64,000 nucleotides of DNA from Acanthosepion lycidas (lineage: Eukaryota > Mollusca > Cephalopoda > Sepiida > Sepiidae), in assembly GCA_963932145.1 (NCBI GenBank), contig OZ010587.1, positions 109,873,329 to 109,937,328 on the forward strand, in the 5' to 3' direction. The position numbers were made by a program, and so were the translations under genes. This document shows, one piece after another, positions 58,200-64,000 of the stretch; position 1 is the first letter of the stretch, and each line of letters begins with the position of its first letter. The notes beneath the pieces were generated by a model that saw only the letters and a list, made by a program, of their open reading frames with translations, was not told the DNA's origin and did no database searches.

Positions 58200-58960
58200 A
58201 TGTAGTTTAATCTACTAGTATTATAACATTCAGAGACTATGATTCCAAATTTGTAAAAAGATTTGATGGTGAAATTAAGAGCAATAAAAGTGTACTTAAT
58301 CTCTCAAATGATCAATTGACAACTGGTGAATTGCAAGTTTAATCAAATGGGGTGGATTTTTCTATTCCATCAGTTTTGTTTGAAGGGGAGGTTATATTTT
58401 CAGAGTTTGAAGCTTTTGTGCTCCAGAGGTTGGCAGCCATTTTGACTGATAAAGTTAGTGCACTTAGAGCTAGACTGAATGATCTTGCTCATGCTTTTAC
58501 TGGTTCTATTAGCCAATCTGAGTTTTCATGGTAGAATGAACAGTTTAGTCTGCTAAAAGGTTTGTGCCGCAATAAATTTATTGTGATTACTAAACCAGGT
58601 AAAGGGTCTAGGATAGTAATTTTAAATTGTGATGACTACATTCATAAAATGAGGTCTATTTGGGGTGGGAGGATAAATTTACATTGTTATCCGATAAAAC
58701 CAAGAATATCAAATTAAATTTTCAGAAATGTCTTCAAGTTGTTGAAAGAGAAGTTGCTCTTGGCTGACATTTATGAAATCATTAGACTTAATTCTAAGTT
58801 TATTACATTGGTGTGCCATAAACCCACGTGTTCAGGTTTACATTTTTGTCCCAGGAGGTATTAGAACAATTTGATGAAAACTTTAGTTCATCAGGACATA
58901 CAACAAAAATTGTAAAAGTCAATGGTTGAAGTGAAATGATTTGGGACTACAACAAAAGCA
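58200..58960 (+). pseudogene. Penelope-like reverse transcriptase N-terminal fragment
   Basis: Plus-strand frames give DFSIPSVLFEGEVIFSEFEA then VSALRARLNDLAHAF (58355-58500), then NKFIVITKPGKGSRIVIL and DYIHKM (58570-58650), then LLLADIYEIIRLNSKF. The KPGKGSRIVIL..DYIHKM block corresponds to the conserved KPDKGSGVVILN..DYIxKM motif ahead of the reverse transcriptase core. It covers a part of the protein missing from the other Penelope copies here. Frame breaks make it dead. Confidence 0.7.
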
Positions 58961-59219
58961 AAGAGGTAAGCAAGTTGATAATAAAAATGAAATACTGAAA
59001 AGCGAAAATTATCGGGTGCAATATTAATATTTAAACAAACTGAAACATACCTATTTATAAAAATAGTTTAAAATTTTGCATCAGGCTTTCTAACATTCTT
59101 TCGTTATGTTGTTTATAGTTTAATTAAATATGGTGACTCAAACAAAATGCGATCAATAATGGTTTTGTATGAAGAATTGTGAGGTGATTAAATAGTTGAA
59201 TGTTTACAGAAAAACTGAT

Positions 59220-59930
59220 TTTAATGTGTGGAAAAAGTTTCAAGAGAAGCAAAACATTTTCCAAATCTAATTCCTGGAAGAAATAATTCAGTTCATACCA
59301 AGAGAGTCATTGAAGCCATCAAGAAGAGGGTGAAGAGAAATCCACAAAGAAGCATAAGGAAGGTGGCAAATGAGCTGGATAATTTGGATAGGTCACTAAA
59401 GAGGATATAGGGCAAAAACCATACAAGATTCAATGACAACTGCTCTCAAGTACCTCCTAGCAAGTTTAGCCTGGGTGTGAGAAGCAAATGTTGAAGATGT
59501 AACATGCTGCAGACAAAGTCTTCATTTGGTAGGATGAGAGGTTTTTCACTGTGAAGACTGATCAGCTATCAAAACAATAGGGTTTATACCACTTCACCAG
59601 GAAACATTATCAAAATTGTTGGAACACATTTTAAGTGATAAACCATCTGGTGTCATAGTTTGAACTGCTGTTGCTTCTCATGATTTCAAATAAACATTTC
59701 CATGGATTTTTTAACAAGTCAATTTGGCCTCCATCAAGCCCTAATTGATCTTATGGACTTTGATATGGCTCATATTGGAGAACAATGTTTCTCAAACTCA
59801 AGTGTGTCAGACTTGAAAGAAACTCTTATGTTGTAGTACAATTTGAGCAAAGAGGTCATGCACATTAACTGAGAAAAGATTAAGGAATATGGTGAAAACA
59901 AAGGGTAGCAATTTTGGATTGTAAATACAT
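59220..59930 (+). pseudogene. Tc1/mariner-type transposase relic (another lineage)
   Basis: The N-terminal frame reads VHTKRVIEAIKKRVKRNPQR and SIRKVANELD (59290-59385), a helix-turn-helix region. Frame-shifted pieces follow, including KTIQDSMTTAL and a segment WPPSSPN (about 59728) corresponding to WPPSSPDLNPLD of the catalytic region. It is distinct from the mariners at 29.7 and 45 kb and from the Tc1 element at 39 kb. Confidence 0.65.
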
Positions 59931-60009
59931 GTAAAACTAGCTTAAAAGCCACCTTATCAGGTGGCAAATAAGCTAGCTCCTGTGGAGGGCTCTTAACTGG
60001 GTCTTCGAC

Positions 60010-60177
60010 TTATTCAGGAGTTTGATAGTCCCTAAGTCTTCGCATATTCTCAGCTCTCCTAACTGCCATTTGATCTGGGTTTTCATTTACACAGGACTTT
60101 CTTTCCCTCAGTGCAGCCTTAGGTCTTTTGATTGCAATCAGGTCCTCTGTTGGTGGTGATTTCCTTTTGCGAGGCAT
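60010..60177 (-). pseudogene. Helitron-like protein N-terminal fragment
   Basis: From the ATG at 60175-60177 the minus strand encodes MPRKRKSPPTEDLIAIKRPK and then NENPDQMAVRRAENMRRLRD. The MPRKRK start followed by a NExPEQxAxRRAxxxxR repeat unit is typical of N-termini of Helitron helicase-like proteins in many invertebrates. Only one repeat unit remains before a stop. Without a search this stays tentative. Confidence 0.5.
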
Positions 60178-60259
60178 ACTACTGCTGTATGTGACAGGCA
60201 ACAATAAACTACAGAAAAACTCAAAATTGATTGCTTCATTTAAATTTTGCATTAATATA

Positions 60260-62880
60260 TAAGTTTACCTTTTAAAAGTTCAACAGTAATTCTTAATTTA
60301 AAGACAATTTGATGTATGTAGGCCCTTACTTTCCATACAATTATTTTTATTTCATGGGTGACTTTCGCAATTAATTTCAATTATTTCCAAATTACAAGTT
60401 CTAAAAATTGTTATTGTACCAAAAAATTCAAAAATATTGATGAAAATGGTCACAGTAATGAAAACTTGGGAATTCAAAATTTCAGTATTACGTGTCCAGA
60501 TCCAGCCTGGAATGTTTTTAATTTGTTCATGGAGTTGGCCTGATTCCAAAATGGTATGATATGTTGGGTTACGGCCTCTAGGAGTAAGGTTGGAAAAGTG
60601 TGACACATTGACATTTGCATTTATTTATATAGATAGTGTCAATAAGTATAACAATGAGCCTGTAAACATTCATTAACTAAAACTTTTTATGATAAAAATA
60701 TATATGCTACAACTGTTACTTTGCTAAAGTACCACCTTATTACCTTGCTATATATTGTATGAAACAGGTTTCTCATTGAAGATATTGAAAATGTTCTGAT
60801 GAAACAATTTTGAATTTGTATTCTCATATCAAGTTCACGTTAATGATAGATATGTTTAAGTACTGATTATGTGTTTAATGGTGCTTTTCCTCTAGTAACA
60901 CATCTTTTGCAATCAGATCTGTATCTCCCTTTATATTGTTAGATTTTGAATGTAACAATTTGTTTTACAGTCCTAAATGACCACAGATATTACTCTTGAA
61001 CATGCACAACTTCTGTAAATAAAAAAAATATTAAAATGAATCATTTTCTTTTAAGGAAGGAAGGAAATACTTTCCTTTATAAAATATTCAGCTGAAGAAG
61101 GTAGAGAGACAGAGAATAATTTGTATATATTTGCCTTGTTATACATATTTTAAGAGAGAAAGTGAAACTTTAACTTGTACATAAATAAATTGACTACAAA
61201 TCAATGTTGTTCAACATTTTTTCCTAAATGTACACGGATGACAGCAATCCCAATATAATAAAAAGTGATCATTTAGGATGAAGAAAATTAAAAATAAATG
61301 TTCTTAATGTTTTCTAATGACAAATAGTAAACATTTTGAGAGCAAACAAAAAACAAAAAAAATGCAATAAATTTATTGATTTTATTCAGTAATAATGTGA
61401 CTGCTTCACTGCATATATATATAACATATAGAACACAATCTGAAATAAGACGAGTGCCTCTTATTCCATCAAAGATGCTATTTATCTTCATTTAAGGATA
61501 GATTTTATTAAAAGACAGGCAAAATATTATTACTGAATTAGAAAGTAGAACTGAAATTTTCAAAGATAAATAGTTCTTAATTCAACTTTAGGGACATCTG
61601 TCATAGTATATAATTTTCATGAATAAAAACATCTTTATGACAATATCAGTATTGTTCAATAACAGACTGTATATAACATCTAATTTGCTACTGATCGAGT
61701 AATGTTGATAGTTTTTTTAATACAATGAGTCCCAGAGACCTACAAGTGGTGATTTGTGTGGGTCCTTGAGATGTTTCTTAATAAATTGTAGTATTAAACT
61801 GCACAATTTCAGACTAATTTTTCTTTTTACCATTGTCTCAGGTCACTTAAATTGGCAGAACAAATTTTATTTTTAAATTGACTGAACAAAATTTTTTTTT
61901 GTATGTTTAATAAACACAAAGCAAGAACAGTACTTACACTTAATCACAGTTCAATTAAGAAAATATATCTTTTTGAGAATTATGACAGAACAATGTTAAT
62001 TTTCTTTTTTTTTTTTTTTAAATGACAGAGCATAAGTTTTTTTTTTTAAATTAATAAATTGAATGTGTCAACATTGGTCTTGTATAAAAAGTGAATTGGA
62101 AAGGCTGGTAAAATTTGAGTAATCTCCCTTGAATCAGTTTAAAAATATGGGATCAATGATTCTCCTGACTTTCACATTTGTATGAAAGAAAATTCAAAAG
62201 AAAATTATTAATTCTGTAAAAACATAAATAGCACCAAAATAGATTATGAAATATAAAATAGAGTCAAGTCTATTGCATGTGAACAAGGTATTACACAAAT
62301 TCAAATAAAAATAAAAAGGTGACTGACTGAATCACCTAAGTAGCACCAAAATAAACAAATATGACTAAGATTGCTAGGACAAAACATTCTGATCACTCTG
62401 ACAAAGTCTAGAAACTGTTACTAAAATATTTAGTCTTTAATTGATGAGAAAATGAATCCAGTCAATCACTTTGAAACATTTAGCCCAACAATGAGACTTA
62501 ACTAAAACAGTGGAAAGTCAATTGAGAAAGATCAAATGATGCAGTTATGAACAGATTGAGGTGAATAAACTTAAAAGCATTTGTCAATGATTACTTGTAC
62601 TTCATAGTATATAGGTTTCTTTTATTTCAAAAGGGAAACTTGAATTTTTAGGCACCAGGTTGACTGTAAGAAGCTGCTCTTGATGTTCCGATGATAGCCT
62701 GTTCTGGTAAGGATGAAATTCTGAGCAGAGTGAAGAAGGGAAAACAGCTTACCTCCTGGAACAAGACATGCTCATACATGTCTTGCATGCCACATACTTG
62801 AAAGGAAACACAGCCAACCCAAAAGCTACAATTTAAGAACAACCTGATCTCATAGCTCAGGGATTTTGCAAAATAAATTT
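60260..62880. other. Flanking or intronic sequence, nothing recognised
   Basis: AT-rich, possibly the first MPI intron. No exon 1 of MPI, RNA gene or identifiable transposon was found. A minus-strand ATG ending in a GTAAGC donor at 62754 has the wrong phase for MPI exon 2. Confidence 0.4.
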
Positions 62881-62887
62881 GTGACTT

Positions 62888-64000
62888 ATGCAAATTCCCA
62901 AGCCTCAAACACTTGATAAAATGAGCACAAGCAAGAGAACATCAGAGGGGCAGCAGAGGCCAGGGAGTTTGGTGGATATGTTTTGTTTTCGGATTGTGAT
63001 TGTAAAAAAGACAGGGTACAACTGGTACTCCAAACAGACACCTTTTTGCAACAAGCTATTTTGGCCTCTCAAATAGCATAATGTGGGAGGAGAAATTCGA
63101 TATCACACTCATCCCCGAGTTTGATGGTTTGGTACCTGGACCATCTTTGGTTGAATAGGTTGAAAAGGTGGAACTAAAGATGTGCAGTGAAAGACATCTT
63201 GAACATATAGTTAAGGTTGTTGGATGGAGTGTTTGCTGTCTACCAGCAGCTGGGAGAAGAGGAAAGTATGGATATTAACTGAATAGAATCGACACTGTAT
63301 ATAGCTTTTGCAATGGATGTGTCCATGGTGTATGAATAATTCACCAAGCAACAGTTTTGTTGTGGGAAATTGGTTGACATACACTTGGTATTATTTGGCG
63401 GAATGAGTGATCATGGACTGGCATGTGCTTTTGTAAGGGGTTTGCCAGACTAGATGAAGCAGTTTCTTCGCGCTTTGACCTGAATGAATATGCTAGCAAT
63501 TGATCAGCTTTTGGCTCAAGGGTGGGCAATTATGAAAGATGAAATGATAGAGGAGGATCTGGCAGTTGTGGCAGTATGAATGATACAGGATAAGATGAAG
63601 ACACTTCATACTGGGAGTCTGAATATGCTGCTACAGGTGCAACTATGATACTGAGGCTGTGAGGTAGTTAAACATTATTTCTATAAGCAGGAAAAGGGTT
63701 AAGCCTAAAATGAAATATAAACTTGAAGATAGATAGAAAGAGAGAATGGAAGACATTTTCCATGGTAATGTGGAAGTGAAGAAAGGGATTGGAACGATGC
63801 ACCAAAAGTTTACCTTTTTTTCTCTATTAAAAATCTGGCATGTGGATAAAGCAAATTGGGAAATGGTTTTATCTCTTTTTTGGAAAATTAGAGAAACATG
63901 TCATATGCGAAAAGTGAAGCAGATGGGAATTATATTTTTGTCAGTGAAAACAAATTGTGAAATGAAAACACAGAATGAACCTGTTGTGAGGATTAAGATT
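62888..64000 (+). pseudogene. Gypsy-type gag relic running off the window
   Basis: Shifting frames give FDGLVPGPSLV (about 63120), GVFAVYQQLGEEESMDIN (about 63225-63280), LFGGMSDHGLACAFVRGLPD (63390-63450), QLLAQGWAIMKDE (about 63506-63545) and a single knuckle start CYRCNYDTEAV (about 63633). This order is that of a gypsy-type gag ahead of protease. It belongs to a different clade from the two other gypsy relics. Downstream coding is unclear and the element may continue past 64000. Confidence 0.65.

Noticed and set aside
62754..62800. Minus-strand ATG followed by a GTAAGC donor as MPI exon 1
   Set aside because: The coding length leaves phase 2 or 0, while exon 2 needs one preceding base.

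Overview
This window is animal nuclear DNA, almost certainly from a mollusc and probably a cephalopod. The phylum is an inference: the base composition is AT-rich, the introns are long and full of microsatellites, homopolymer A/T tracts and decayed transposons, and two conserved metazoan genes are split into short exons with clean GT-AG sites. There are no bacterial-type operons and no CRISPR array. Most long open frames are low-complexity sequence or transposon remnants.

Two host genes lie tail to tail. On the + strand (5.0-15.2 kb) is the 3' two-thirds of a WDFY2-type gene: WD40 repeats, then a FYVE zinc finger, then a last WD repeat. It has eight coding exons and a stop at 13932-13934; its first exons lie left of the window. 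On the - strand (17.3-55.5 kb) is an almost complete phosphomannose isomerase gene (MPI): seven coding exons give 416 residues plus stop, and only the short first exon with the start codon is missing. The two genes have unrelated jobs (endosomal PI3P-linked signalling; mannose-6-phosphate supply for glycosylation). They appear to share only a convergent 3' intergenic space of about 1-2 kb.

The rest is intron or flank carrying many classes of mobile element. There is a Jockey-like LINE (six fragments: 8.9-10.8, 30.9, 33.6, 46.8, 49.3 and 57.5 kb). Gypsy-type LTR elements lie at 22.1-25.2 kb (-), at 35.8-38.0 kb (+, LTRs still visible, pol deleted) and at 62.9-64 kb (+). Penelope-like elements lie at 19.2, 41-42.5, 50.5 and 58.2 kb. 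Tc1/mariner transposases lie at 29.7, 39.2, 45.1, 54.9 and 59.2 kb. Non-autonomous elements with inverted repeats lie at 3.3, 5.9, 6.6, 19.4, 26.8 and 56.1 kb. A Helitron-like N-terminus lies at 60.1 kb and a hAT scrap at 44.3 kb.

The most interesting signals are small and structural. Two Penelope 3' tails hold hammerhead-ribozyme-like cores (19304-19339 and 42381-42413). A tRNA-promoter element present twice has a tail hairpin of hammerhead-like form whose stem shows compensatory changes. A near-perfect mariner MITE hairpin resembles human MADE1, the source of miR-548. A well-folded class II tRNA-like sequence has a CTA anticodon (54001-54083). A 184-bp TTAA-flanked MITE is intact in outline.
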